DNA from: Prochlorococcus sp. AG-347-G22
GTDB lineage: Bacteria; Cyanobacteriota; Cyanobacteriia; PCC-6307; Cyanobiaceae
Direction of reading: 5' to 3'
Length of the DNA: 64,000 nucleotides
Assembly: GCA_003281635.1 (NCBI GenBank)
Contig: QCBK01000006.1
Location: 1 to 64,000, forward strand
Of this stretch, positions 8,638 through 17,735 are shown one piece after another. The translations under genes and the position numbers were made by a program. The notes under the pieces were generated by a model that searched no databases, was not told the origin of the DNA, and was given only the letters and a program-made list of their open reading frames with translations. The first letter of the stretch is position 1, and each line of letters starts with the position of its first letter.

Positions 8638-8988
8638 CTAACTTAGACATATTTCACTAGTAAAGTCTTGAGCGAATAATAATTCAGTCATCTCCTTATT
8701 ACTTTTAATATTAAAAACCTTTGCTAACAAAACATTATCTTTATAACCAAAAGGTTTAATTTTCACTTTGGTTCCCCTTGGGAATGCACTCTTAAGTAAA
8801 TTAGTTGCTTCAAGCTCATCATTTTCACTTACATCCACACAAAATAATCGTATAGTTAAATTCCTATTTTGATCCCCCACCAATATAGTATTTGAACTTT
8901 TAATTTGAAGAATTTCAGCCGAGTTAACTATTACAGGATTAAGAACAATCAGGCAGGCAATAATTAAAATTTTTAATAATTTTTTCAA
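8638..8988 (-). CDS. Secreted staphylococcal-nuclease-like (OB-fold) protein, probably impaired
   Basis: This 116-residue product has a clear signal peptide (KKLLKILIIACLIVLNPVIVNSA, cleavage near residue 24). The remainder resembles the SNase fold: TIRLFCVDVSENDE aligns with the nuclease TFRLLLVDTPE, keeping the counterparts of Arg35, Asp40 and Glu43. The metal ligand Asp21 is replaced by Asn (SSNT) and the Arg87 position is lost (DNVLLAKVF). It is likely an exported protein with a nuclease fold but reduced or no activity. It sits downstream of acetolactate synthase on the same strand after 66 bp. Confidence 0.6.
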   Translation of the reverse strand: MKKLLKILIIACLIVLNPVIVNSAEILQIKSSNTILVGDQNRNLTIRLFCVDVSENDELEATNLLKSAFPRGTKVKIKPFGYKDNVLLAKVFNIKSNKEMTELLFAQDFTSEICLS

Positions 8989-9054
8989 TTCAGAAATATC
9001 TAAGTTTTTAAATTATCTTAAAGTTAATTTTTTAAAATATCGAATTTAAAAAAA

Positions 9055-10818
9055 TTAGTCTTCACAGTTAACATATCCAACCATTTGAGCATTACTTTTA
9101 CCGGGAGGAACCATTGGATAACAATTTTCACCCCTTCTTACAAGAATATTAATCAAGGCAGGACCGTCATGATCAAGCGCATTTTTTAATTCATTCTGTA
9201 ATTGTTTTCTATCAGAAATTAAGTATCCTTTAACTCCAAAAGACTCAGCAAGTTTTACAAAATCAGGTTCACCACAACTCATATCTGATGAGGAATATCT
9301 TTCATCGTAGAAACTTTCCTGCCATTGTCTTACCATCCCTTGCCAGCGATTATTGATAATAATCAATTTCACCTTTAGACCATATTGAGATAAAGTTCCT
9401 AATTCTTGAATATTCATTAAGACACTTGCATCTCCAGCAATACAAATAACATCCGAATTAGGTAAGGCCGCTTTTACTCCAATTGCCGCTGGCAATCCAA
9501 AACCCATAGTACCTAAACCTGCACTACTAATCCATTTTCTTGGGGAATTCCTAAGGTATTGAGCAGCCCACATCTGATGTTGTCCTACATCTGTAGTTAC
9601 ATAAGCTTCTGGCAAAAGTTCTCTCACTTTTAAAAGAACCTCCTGAGGATAAATTTCTCCTTCTTTGGGCGGGTCATATAGAGGGTGTTTATTCTTCCAA
9701 AAATCAATTTTTTCTAACCAGTTTTTCGTCTGACAAGTAAATTTGGTTTTTAGAGATTGTTCATTAATTTTGAGAACAGCTTTTGAAACATCAGAAACAA
9801 TTGCAACATCTACACGTCTATTTTTATTAACTTCTGCTGGGTCGATATCTATATGAATTACCTTTGCATTAGGTGCAAAAGTATCTAATTTTCCCGTCAC
9901 CCTATCATCGAATCTAGCTCCAACAGCAATTAAAAGATCGCATTCTGTAACAGCGAAATTTGCATAAGCAGTTCCATGCATTCCTAACATCCCGACTGAT
10001 AAATTATCTTTTTCATCAAAAGCGCCCTTCCCCATTAAGGTTGTGGTTACTGGTATTTGATAATTATTTGCCAGAGTTTTTATTTCATTATGAGCCCCTG
10101 AAGATATTGCCCCACCTCCCACGTATAGAAGAGGTCTTTCAGAATCTTCTATTAATTTAATTGCTTTATTGATATCGAAATCATTAATTTCTCCATTCCT
10201 TTTGAATCCTTTAGGAATAATCTCACCTGGCAAAACTCTTTGGTAATTAAAGAACTCTTGACCTACATCTTTGGGTATATCGATTAAAACAGGGCCAGGT
10301 CTTCCGGATGCGGCTATAAAAAAAGCTTCTGAAACTACTTTCGCGATATCTGAAGGATCTCTTATTACCCATGAATGTTTCACTATTGGCAGGGTTATTC
10401 CAAAAATATCAGTTTCTTGAAAAGCATCTGTCCCTATAGCATGTCTTGGAACTTGACCTGTAACTACGACTAGAGGGACTGAATCCATTTGCGCAGTGGC
10501 AATTCCAGTTACCAAATTTGTTGCACCTGGGCCTGAGGTCCCAAAACATACTCCTATTTCTCCGGTAGATCTTGCATATCCATCAGCGGCATGTGAACCA
10601 CCTTGTTCATGCCTAACCATATAATGCTTTAACCAGCCTTCTCTTTCAGCCTTATGCACAGCGTCATATATTGGCAGTATGGCTCCCCCAGGATATCCAA
10701 ATATAACTTTTACTCCATGAATTTTTAAAGAATCCATTAGTGCATCTGCACCAGTTATCCAAACTGGATTTTCATGTTTTGAACTACCCTTTGAAAAGGA
10801 TCTCGAAGTGAGGGTCAC
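9055..10818 (-). CDS. ilvB: Acetolactate synthase large (catalytic) subunit
   Basis: This thiamine-diphosphate enzyme condenses two pyruvates, or pyruvate plus 2-ketobutyrate, in the branched-chain amino acid pathway. The 587-residue protein has the catalytic Glu71 ([16 protein letters not shown]), the central FAD/nucleotide-binding domain, and the ThDP-binding motif from GDAS (462-465) to NN (489-490). It starts with GTG at 10818. Cyanobacterial orthologues are named ilvB or ilvG. The regulatory subunit gene (ilvH/ilvN) is not adjacent. Confidence 0.95.
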   Translation of the reverse strand: MTLTSRSFSKGSSKHENPVWITGADALMDSLKIHGVKVIFGYPGGAILPIYDAVHKAEREGWLKHYMVRHEQGGSHAADGYARSTGEIGVCFGTSGPGATNLVTGIATAQMDSVPLVVVTGQVPRHAIGTDAFQETDIFGITLPIVKHSWVIRDPSDIAKVVSEAFFIAASGRPGPVLIDIPKDVGQEFFNYQRVLPGEIIPKGFKRNGEINDFDINKAIKLIEDSERPLLYVGGGAISSGAHNEIKTLANNYQIPVTTTLMGKGAFDEKDNLSVGMLGMHGTAYANFAVTECDLLIAVGARFDDRVTGKLDTFAPNAKVIHIDIDPAEVNKNRRVDVAIVSDVSKAVLKINEQSLKTKFTCQTKNWLEKIDFWKNKHPLYDPPKEGEIYPQEVLLKVRELLPEAYVTTDVGQHQMWAAQYLRNSPRKWISSAGLGTMGFGLPAAIGVKAALPNSDVICIAGDASVLMNIQELGTLSQYGLKVKLIIINNRWQGMVRQWQESFYDERYSSSDMSCGEPDFVKLAESFGVKGYLISDRKQLQNELKNALDHDGPALINILVRRGENCYPMVPPGKSNAQMVGYVNCED

Positions 10819-10955
10819 TAAAGAAATTCAATATTTACTATAAATATTAAACTTAATTAAATACTTTTGCCTCATTTAGAAATGTAATGTCAGAAATGTA
10901 TTCAAAATAATCTTTCAAAAAATTAAAAATTATCAAATAAATTTCAATTGATTTT

Positions 10956-12131
10956 TTATAAAATGCCTAATTTATGTAAAGGTCCAGAGCCTGAAATAAG
11001 TTCAATAAAAAGCACAAGAAAAATGATCATTGCAACCCTTCCGTTCCAAACTTCTGAACTATTATTCCAACCCCATTGCCACTTCTCTTGGGGATAAAGT
11101 TTAACTTTTTCAGGCAACTGTGAAGCCTCCTCTATATTAACAAGAGGTCCTTCTAAGCAGGAAATCACTAGATCACTAAGGCCTTCAATAAAAGTAGGAT
11201 GAGTATTTAAAGCCTTAACTCTTCGAAAGTTTTTAATACCAGCCTTTACAGCAATTTCTTTATATTCAATATCAATTTCTTGCAATGTTTCGATATGCTC
11301 TCCAACGAAACTTATGGGGACCACAATCAGATCATTAACATTTGACCTTCCAAGATCAGCTAACACTTCTTCTGTATAAGGCTTTAACCATTCAACGGGA
11401 CCAACTCTACTTTGATAAGAAAGTGTATGAGGGTTACTATGCCCTAAACATTTTTCCAGCTCATTTATAATTAATAAGGAACAATCTTCAATTTGTTGCT
11501 TGTAAGGGTCTCCAGCTTCCTCTACGTAACTCTTAGGAACTCCATGAGCAGTGAAAAATATATGAGCTTTTGAAGGTAATTCACAAAGTGAAATTTGTTC
11601 AGAAATTAATTCGACCATAGATTTTAAATAACCTGATTGACTGAACCAACTCCTTACACATCTCATTGGAACCTTCTTAAATTCATCATCAGAATCTCGC
11701 AATTTTTTTAATTCCCTAAAGCTCGAACCACTAGTACTTATAGAAAAATGTGGGTACAAGGGTATTACAACAACTTGATCTATGCCATCTGCTTTCATAT
11801 CAGCAATTGCTGATTCGGTAAAAGGATGCCAATACCTCATTGCGATATAGGTAGTAGCATTAAATCCCTTATCCCTTAATTTAGATTGTAATTCTCTTGC
11901 TTGTTGTTCAGTTATCCTTCTGATAGGTGAACCTCCACCTATGGAAAGGTAGGCTTGTTGTGAAGTAGTACTCCTAAGCGTGCTAATTAACCAAGCTAGG
12001 GGCTTTTGAAAAACAGGGAAAGGAGTCCTGATAATTTCTGGATCAGAAAAAAGATTGTATAAGAATGGGCCTACATCAGTAATGCGTTCAGGCCCTCCTA
12101 AATTCATTAGTAAGACGCCTATTTTATCCAT
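10956..12131 (-). CDS. hemH: Ferrochelatase with C-terminal chlorophyll a/b-binding (HLIP-type) helix
   Basis: Ferrochelatase inserts Fe2+ into protoporphyrin IX to make haem. The core (1-330) contains the probable catalytic His196 ([11 protein letters not shown]) and Glu281 ([11 protein letters not shown]). After a linker (about 331-358) there is a single transmembrane CAB helix with the ExxWNGRxAM motif (360-369), as in other oxygenic phototrophs. The CAB helix allows chlorophyll or carotenoid binding and membrane or dimer interactions. The gene is divergent from the tyrosine recombinase across 65 bp. Confidence 0.96.
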   Translation of the reverse strand: MDKIGVLLMNLGGPERITDVGPFLYNLFSDPEIIRTPFPVFQKPLAWLISTLRSTTSQQAYLSIGGGSPIRRITEQQARELQSKLRDKGFNATTYIAMRYWHPFTESAIADMKADGIDQVVVIPLYPHFSISTSGSSFRELKKLRDSDDEFKKVPMRCVRSWFSQSGYLKSMVELISEQISLCELPSKAHIFFTAHGVPKSYVEEAGDPYKQQIEDCSLLIINELEKCLGHSNPHTLSYQSRVGPVEWLKPYTEEVLADLGRSNVNDLIVVPISFVGEHIETLQEIDIEYKEIAVKAGIKNFRRVKALNTHPTFIEGLSDLVISCLEGPLVNIEEASQLPEKVKLYPQEKWQWGWNNSSEVWNGRVAMIIFLVLFIELISGSGPLHKLGIL

Positions 12132-12196
12132 TTAAAATTTATGGAGATTGAAAATCAACATTAAAAACGTCATTATATGGTCAATTATATAAGTAA

Positions 12197-13366
12197 ATGA
12201 ACGTAATTCAGGAAATTAATAATGTCAATGATAAATTTGCTACTCAAGGCAGCAAGCTTAAAATTGAGAAAAGAGGAGAGAAATTAAATATTCGTGGTTC
12301 ACTACCCTCCAAAGAAGATAACAATAACTTTAAGATTCAAAGAATATCTCTTGGTTTAAAGGCTGATATTTCTGGATTAGAGGAGGCTAAAAAAAAATTA
12401 CAATTAATCAATTTGCAATTGGAATTGAATCAATTTGATTGGATTAATTGGATAGGCAAACCTTATAAAAAAGAAATAAAAGATGGTTTTGAATTCCCAA
12501 AAAGACTAAATCAATTTGAGGAATTTTTTTTTAAAGAAAATAAAAGTGACTTTCGAACCAGCACTAGAAAAACTACTTGGAGAAGTTCTTACAAACCATA
12601 TATGAAAAGAATCCTAAATATTCACAATGACAATGAGAATGAAGCTTTAGAAAAAATATTTCAAAAAACACTTGAAAGTTATAAGGAAGGTACCAGAAGT
12701 AGGAAACAATGCGCTACTTCTTTAAGTGTTTTGGCTAAGTTTTTAGACATTAAACTACCAGAAGATTGGAAATTAAATTCTAGGGGTTATGGTCTGAACA
12801 AAGCAGGATTCAGGGATCTTCCTAAAGACGAATTAATTGAGAAACTGTGGGAGACCATACCAAACAAGTCTTGGAAATTTGTTTTTGGTCTGATGGCTAC
12901 ATATGGATTAAGGAATCATGAAGTATTTTTTTGTGATTTAAGTTCTCTTACTAATTTTGGGGATAAAATTATTAGAGTTTTACCTACAACTAAAACTGGG
13001 GAACATCAGGTTTGGCCATTTCATCCTGAATGGGTGGAAAAGTTTGAATTATCAAAACTTGGTGAGAATCCAGAACTTTTGCCAAATATTAATAGAGACC
13101 TTAAAATTACAACCCTACAGAATATTGGGAAAAAAATTACAGATCAATTTAAGCGTTACTCTTTACAAATAAAACCTTATGATCTACGACATGCTTGGGC
13201 AGTTAGAACAATTTTTTATGATTTACCTGATACTGTGGCTGCCAGAATGATGGGACATTCGGTTAGTTTACATACTCAAACTTATCACCACTGGATTACT
13301 AAAAGAGATCAACAACAGGCAGTGAATAATGCACTTTTAAAAGTTAAAAGAGTTAAAAATATTTAA
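12197..13366 (+). CDS. Tyrosine recombinase / phage-type integrase
   Basis: This 389-residue protein has an N-terminal arm-like domain (about 45-95), a SAM-like core-binding domain (about 100-190) and a catalytic domain (about 205-385). Catalytic residues visible are Arg239 (YGLRNHE), Lys266 (TTKTGEH), Arg331 (YDLRHAW), His354 (MMGHS) and the nucleophile Tyr363 (QTYHHW). The first His of the usual H-x-x-R box is Tyr328 here, as in a subset of integrases. No excisionase, tRNA gene, direct repeat or phage gene is adjacent. Codon and base composition look like the neighbours, so it may be a long-resident gene. Confidence 0.85.
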   Translation: MNVIQEINNVNDKFATQGSKLKIEKRGEKLNIRGSLPSKEDNNNFKIQRISLGLKADISGLEEAKKKLQLINLQLELNQFDWINWIGKPYKKEIKDGFEFPKRLNQFEEFFFKENKSDFRTSTRKTTWRSSYKPYMKRILNIHNDNENEALEKIFQKTLESYKEGTRSRKQCATSLSVLAKFLDIKLPEDWKLNSRGYGLNKAGFRDLPKDELIEKLWETIPNKSWKFVFGLMATYGLRNHEVFFCDLSSLTNFGDKIIRVLPTTKTGEHQVWPFHPEWVEKFELSKLGENPELLPNINRDLKITTLQNIGKKITDQFKRYSLQIKPYDLRHAWAVRTIFYDLPDTVAARMMGHSVSLHTQTYHHWITKRDQQQAVNNALLKVKRVKNI

Positions 13367-13397
13367 AGATTTATAATAATTTATAAAATAGGGTCAT

Positions 13398-14090
13398 ATG
13401 CAAGAGAAACCTTCATCTTCCGAGAAAATATTTAACCTCGATAATCAAGCAAATAAACTCGGAATGGGAGGTAAATTATCACCGGAAAGCGACGAGAGCT
13501 CATATAAAAAAAGAATGCAGCAAAGAAAAGATATTCAAGCCGAAAGACTACAAATCAGAAAAACAAAAAAAGGATTATTAATTGTTTTCACAGGAAATGG
13601 CAAGGGCAAGACAACTGCATCTTTAGGTATGGCTTTAAGGACGATAGGGCACGGCTACAAAGTAGCAATAATTCAATTTATCAAAGGAGGCTGGACAACT
13701 GGAGAAGAAAAAGCACTTAAAAAATTGTCTTCAAACGTATCTTGGCATTCATTAGGAGAGGGATTTACTTGGGAAACACAAGACAGAATAAGAGATGAAA
13801 AATTAGTTAAAGAGGCTTGGCAACTAGCCAAAAAATACATACAAAACGAATCTTATAAACTTATCATTCTTGATGAAATTAATATTGCGACAAAACTTGG
13901 TTATCTTGCACCCGATGAAATAATCAATTTTTTTAAAAGCTTAAATAATAGAAAAAATCATATCGTTTTAACTGGAAGGGGAGCATCTGATTCAATTATC
14001 AATTACGCTGATCTAGTTACAGAAATGAAACTAATAAGACATCCATTTAAAGAGCAAGGAATAAAAGCACAAAAGTGTATTGAATTTTAG
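13398..14090 (+). CDS. cobO: Cob(I)yrinic acid a,c-diamide adenosyltransferase
   Basis: This enzyme transfers the 5'-deoxyadenosyl group of ATP to cobalt in corrinoids (CobA/CobO/BtuR family). The 230-residue product has a P-loop GNGKGKTT at 66-73, the IQFIKGGWTTGE stretch, and the ILDEINIATKLGYL Walker-B-like block. The N-terminal ~55 residues form a charged extension. It fits the presence of cobK at 30326 and reflects the pseudocobalamin pathway kept by these cyanobacteria. Confidence 0.93.
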   Translation: MQEKPSSSEKIFNLDNQANKLGMGGKLSPESDESSYKKRMQQRKDIQAERLQIRKTKKGLLIVFTGNGKGKTTASLGMALRTIGHGYKVAIIQFIKGGWTTGEEKALKKLSSNVSWHSLGEGFTWETQDRIRDEKLVKEAWQLAKKYIQNESYKLIILDEINIATKLGYLAPDEIINFFKSLNNRKNHIVLTGRGASDSIINYADLVTEMKLIRHPFKEQGIKAQKCIEF

Positions 14091-14181
14091 TTAAGGTGAA
14101 TTATTATTTAAGATTTTTTAGGCAGGTTCAGAAATGTTTAAAGACGCAAGCAATATCTGAACAAAAAATAAATTTGGTGCT

Positions 14182-14210
14182 TTTACTTGCTAAGGTCTTA
14201 AAAGTATGAT
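14182..14210 (+). promoter_or_regulatory. Candidate pyrH promoter (TTTACT-17-TATGAT)
   Basis: TTTACT (14182-14187) and TATGAT (14205-14210) are spaced by 17 bases. The ATG of pyrH begins only 7 bases after the -10 box, so initiation from this promoter would give a leaderless or nearly leaderless mRNA. No ribosome-binding site precedes the ATG. The call is from spacing only. Confidence 0.35.
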
Positions 14211-14216
14211 TATTGA

Positions 14217-14921
14217 ATGACTTACAAAAGAGTTCTCTTAAAACTTAGTGGTGAAGCACTAATGGGTGAAAAACCTTATGGTATTGATCCTGCTATAGTT
14301 CAGTCAATTGCAGAAGATGTTTCAAAAGTAGTCGAAAATAATGTAGAACTTGCAATAGTTGTTGGAGGCGGGAATATTTTTAGAGGGCTTAAAGGGTCTG
14401 CAGATGGCATGGATAGAGCGACAGCTGATTATGTTGGGATGCTCGCAACAGTAATGAATGCTATTTCACTTCAGGATGGATTAGAAAGAGTAGGAGTCGC
14501 AACAAGAGTTCAAACTGCAATAGAAATGCAGGAAATTGCCGAACCCTACATCAGAAGAAGAGCCATGCGGCATTTAGAAAAAGGTAGAGTTGTAGTCTTT
14601 GGAGGTGGATGCGGAAATCCATTTTTCACAACTGATACAACGGCAGCTTTGAGAGCAGCAGAGATAAACGCTGAAGTTGTTATGAAGGCTACTAAAGTTG
14701 ATGGAGTATATGATCGTGATCCTAATCAATTTAAAGATGCAAAAAAATATTCCTCTCTCAGTTATCAACAAGTTCTTAGTGATGAAATTGCCGTAATGGA
14801 CAGTACTGCGATTGCACTTTGCAAAGATAATAATATCCCAATTATGGTTTTTGATATATTCAAAAAAGGGAACATTTCTAAAGCTGTTGCTGGTGAGCCA
14901 ATAGGCTCTTTAATTAGTTAA
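14217..14921 (+). CDS. pyrH: UMP kinase
   Basis: This hexameric amino-acid-kinase-fold enzyme phosphorylates UMP to UDP. It has 234 residues, normal for bacterial PyrH. Landmarks are KLSGEALMG near the N-terminus, [10 protein letters not shown], the substrate loop [14 protein letters not shown]-like segment (here [13 protein letters not shown]), and [12 protein letters not shown]. It is followed after 22 bp by frr, the common bacterial pyrH-frr order. Confidence 0.96.
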   Translation: MTYKRVLLKLSGEALMGEKPYGIDPAIVQSIAEDVSKVVENNVELAIVVGGGNIFRGLKGSADGMDRATADYVGMLATVMNAISLQDGLERVGVATRVQTAIEMQEIAEPYIRRRAMRHLEKGRVVVFGGGCGNPFFTTDTTAALRAAEINAEVVMKATKVDGVYDRDPNQFKDAKKYSSLSYQQVLSDEIAVMDSTAIALCKDNNIPIMVFDIFKKGNISKAVAGEPIGSLIS

Positions 14922-14943
14922 AGATCATTTAATTTTTTTAATT

Positions 14944-15492
14944 ATGAAAGAAAAAGAAATTCAAGAAAATATGAATAAAAGTATTGAAGCCACACAAAGA
15001 AACTTTAATACAATTAGGACAGGCAGAGCTAATGCTTCCTTGCTAGACAGAGTAAGTGTTGAGTACTACGGAGCAGAAACACCAATCAAATCGCTTGCCA
15101 CTATAAGCACTGTTGATTCGCAAACAATTTCAATACAACCTTTCGATATTTCATGCTTGCAAGCGATAGAGAAATCTATTTCTATGAGTGATTTAGGTAT
15201 TACTCCAAATAATGATGGGAAAGTAATAAGAATAAATGTTCCTCCCTTAACAGAAGAAAGAAGAAAAGAATTTTGTAAATTAGCCTCTAAATATGCAGAG
15301 GAAGGAAAAGTAGCTTTGAGAAATATCAGAAGAGACGCTGTTGATAAAGAAAAAAAAGACGAAAAAGATGGCCTTATTTCTATTGACGAATCGAGAGATA
15401 ATCAATCTGAAATTCAGAAAATTACTGACAAATATATTTCCTTAATAGAAAGTAAATTGTCTGAAAAAGAAAAGGAAATTCTAAAAGTTTGA
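14944..15492 (+). CDS. frr: Ribosome recycling factor
   Basis: RRF, with EF-G, splits post-termination ribosomes. The 182-residue protein shows the expected N-terminal helix with [14 protein letters not shown], the domain II strands and [13 protein letters not shown]-like block ([18 protein letters not shown]), and a long C-terminal helix. Its TGA overlaps the TTG start of the next gene, so the oxidoreductase is translationally coupled to frr. Confidence 0.96.
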   Translation: MKEKEIQENMNKSIEATQRNFNTIRTGRANASLLDRVSVEYYGAETPIKSLATISTVDSQTISIQPFDISCLQAIEKSISMSDLGITPNNDGKVIRINVPPLTEERRKEFCKLASKYAEEGKVALRNIRRDAVDKEKKDEKDGLISIDESRDNQSEIQKITDKYISLIESKLSEKEKEILKV

Positions 15493-16622
15493 TAGGATTT
15501 GACGTTGTAATAATTGGTGGAGGTTTATCAGGATCTTCCACCGCCCTTAACCTATCAAAGAAAGGATACTCTGTTTTAATTATCGAAAAAGAAAAATCCC
15601 AAGACTATAAACCATGTGCAGGCGGGATGGCATCTTCAATGCAAAGATTTCTTCCTTTAGATATAAAACATGCAATAGCATCAAAAATTAAGAATGTTGA
15701 ATTCAGATGGAAGGCTACAGATAATGTAACTGCTGATCTAACTGGTGAATCCCCATTTTGGATTATTAAAAGAGAGAAACTTGATCAATTATTACTTGAT
15801 GAGTCCTTAAGTAATGGAGCTCAGATTATGAGACCATTATTGATAGAAAAAATTATAAAAAAAAATGATAAATGGGAAATTACTTGCAATAACAAAATAA
15901 AATATATTTCAGAATTTCTTGTAATTGCAGATGGTTCCCAATCGAAATGGGCGAGTTATTTCAATTTAGGGCCAAGAAAACCTAAATTTGCGAACACAAT
16001 CTCATTAAGATTACAAGGGTTAGGTGAAATCCCTAGAGATGCAGTTAGATTTGAGTTTGGATTTATAAAATATGGATTTGCATGGGCATTCCCCCTGAAA
16101 GAAAGCTTAAATATTGGTTTAGGTACTTTTATAAACAATGGTCTTCTAGAAAATCAGGCTATAAATAAACAAGTAATCAGAAGCTTCGGTTTTGATGATT
16201 TTCCTAACAAAACAATTAGTAAGAAACTGAGAATATGGAATGGCTTCAACTCAATTAATGGTGACAAAGTGTTAGCGGTTGGAGATGCGGCATCTCTATG
16301 TGATCCATTCTTAGCTGAAGGAATTAGACCATCTTTAATTAGCAGTTTTTATGCTGCAGAATACATAGATCAGTCCTTAGCAGGAAAAGTAGATGATTTA
16401 AATCTTTATACAAAAAAAATTAACAACATTTGGGGGAAATCAATGGCTTGGGGGAGGAGAATAGCCCAAGTATTTTATAGATTTCCCAGAACTGGATATC
16501 AATTAGGTGTCAAAAGAAAAACAGCTCCTAAACGTATTGCTCAAATATTATCAGGAGAAATGAGTTATGAAGATATTGCAAAAAGAGTTATCAGAAGGCT
16601 TTTAACAAAAAGTGAGACTTAA
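15489..16622 (+). CDS. Geranylgeranyl reductase-family FAD oxidoreductase (ChlP-like)
   Basis: This 377-residue flavoprotein has an N-terminal FAD-binding GGGLSG motif (10-15), KPCAGGM (the family's PCGG-like block) and the second FAD motif [23 protein letters not shown]. Members reduce geranylgeranyl chains of chlorophyll, tocopherol or phylloquinone precursors. Whether this is the main ChlP or a paralogue cannot be decided from the window. The TTG start overlaps the frr stop by the bases TTGA. Confidence 0.75.
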   Translation: MIGFDVVIIGGGLSGSSTALNLSKKGYSVLIIEKEKSQDYKPCAGGMASSMQRFLPLDIKHAIASKIKNVEFRWKATDNVTADLTGESPFWIIKREKLDQLLLDESLSNGAQIMRPLLIEKIIKKNDKWEITCNNKIKYISEFLVIADGSQSKWASYFNLGPRKPKFANTISLRLQGLGEIPRDAVRFEFGFIKYGFAWAFPLKESLNIGLGTFINNGLLENQAINKQVIRSFGFDDFPNKTISKKLRIWNGFNSINGDKVLAVGDAASLCDPFLAEGIRPSLISSFYAAEYIDQSLAGKVDDLNLYTKKINNIWGKSMAWGRRIAQVFYRFPRTGYQLGVKRKTAPKRIAQILSGEMSYEDIAKRVIRRLLTKSET

Positions 16623-16645
16623 TTATTTTCAATTCAAACTTAAAT

Positions 16646-17647
16646 TTAGTTAGCAGAAATCAATTTATAATTTTTAATCTCTGAATATCTCTTTAGTAGC
16701 AGCTCTTCCAATTCTTCTATAGCCTTACTGAATCCAGTAATACCTTCACTAAGCTTTTCACTTGCCATTTGATCTTCTAACATACTTAATCTGAAATCTT
16801 TTTCTTCAAATTCGTAGTCAATAGAATTATTTATTTGGGTACTAACATCTAATTTCCTAACTAACTCTCCTTTTTCTTTTTTCAGTTCCTCAAGAAATTT
16901 TGGTGCGATTGTTAAAAGATCGCAACCCGCTAATTCTTTTATTTCATCAAGATTTCTAAAACTCGCTCCCATTACTTCTGTCTTAAATCCCTTTTCTTTA
17001 AAGTACTTATATATTTGCGTAACCGAAATAACACCAGGATCTTCAGCACCAACAAAACTAGTTTTACCAGTTTTCGCTTTATGCCAATCTAATATACGGC
17101 CAACGAACGGAGAAATTAGAGTTATCTTTGCATTGGCACAAGTTACCGCTTGGCAGAAGTTAAAAAGCAAAGTTAAGTTGCACTTAATACCCTCTTTTTC
17201 CAAAATTTCAGCTGCCTTAATTCCCTCCCAAGTTGCAGCAATCTTAATCAAAATTCTTTCCTTTTCAATTCCAAAATTTTTGTAAAGATTAATCAATTTT
17301 CTCGCTTTTTCTACCGTAGCTTCGGTGTTAAAGCTCAATCTTGCATCAACTTCTGTAGATACGCGCCCTGAAATAATCTTCAATATTTCTTTTCCAAAAA
17401 ATACTGAAACTTGGTCAACAGTTTCTTTGATTAATTCAATTTCGGAGAATCCTTGGGGCAATGCATTTTCTGAACTTTCTAAAGCTTTATCAATTAATTT
17501 CACATAATCAGGGTTCTTAGCTGCAGCAAGTATTAGAGATGGATTGGTGGTGGCGTCCCTTGGTTGAAATTTTTTTATCGAATCTAAATCTCCAGTATCA
17601 GCAACAACAACGGTCATTGAGGATAATTGTTCTAAAATTGATTTCAT
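16646..17647 (-). CDS. tal: Transaldolase
   Basis: This (beta/alpha)8 enzyme of the pentose phosphate pathway exchanges a dihydroxyacetone unit between sugar phosphates. The Schiff-base lysine is Lys135 in [13 protein letters not shown], equivalent to Lys132 of E. coli TalB. Other family marks are DATTNPSL (31-38), [11 protein letters not shown] (97-106) and [11 protein letters not shown]. The length of 333 residues is close to TalB. In marine cyanobacteria and their phages Tal supports dark carbon flow. Confidence 0.96.
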   Translation of the reverse strand: MKSILEQLSSMTVVVADTGDLDSIKKFQPRDATTNPSLILAAAKNPDYVKLIDKALESSENALPQGFSEIELIKETVDQVSVFFGKEILKIISGRVSTEVDARLSFNTEATVEKARKLINLYKNFGIEKERILIKIAATWEGIKAAEILEKEGIKCNLTLLFNFCQAVTCANAKITLISPFVGRILDWHKAKTGKTSFVGAEDPGVISVTQIYKYFKEKGFKTEVMGASFRNLDEIKELAGCDLLTIAPKFLEELKKEKGELVRKLDVSTQINNSIDYEFEEKDFRLSMLEDQMASEKLSEGITGFSKAIEELEELLLKRYSEIKNYKLISAN

Positions 17648-17685
17648 ATCTAAATAATCATATATTTATAAACTAGCCTTTATTC

Positions 17686-17701
17686 CTGATGAAATCATCA
17701 G
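17686..17701. repeat. Inverted repeat CTGATG-4-CATCAG upstream of tal
   Basis: A perfect 6-bp inverted repeat with a 4-base spacer lies in the 88-bp gap between the ftsI stop and the tal start. It is not followed by a T-run on either strand, so it is a weak candidate terminator. An operator or mRNA 5' hairpin for tal is equally possible. Confidence 0.3.
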
Positions 17702-17735
17702 ATAATGAACTAAATATTTATAAAATTTGAAAATT

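Noticed and set aside
9960-10160. ORF of 66 codons opposite acetolactate synthase, and similar antisense frames across the window
   Set aside because: They lie entirely inside well-supported genes on the other strand, and their translations lack any recognisable protein pattern.
13398-14090. Cobalamin riboswitch upstream of cobO or cobK
   Set aside because: The gaps upstream of cobO (31 bp) and cobK (28 bp) are too short, and no conserved B12-box-like sequence is visible.
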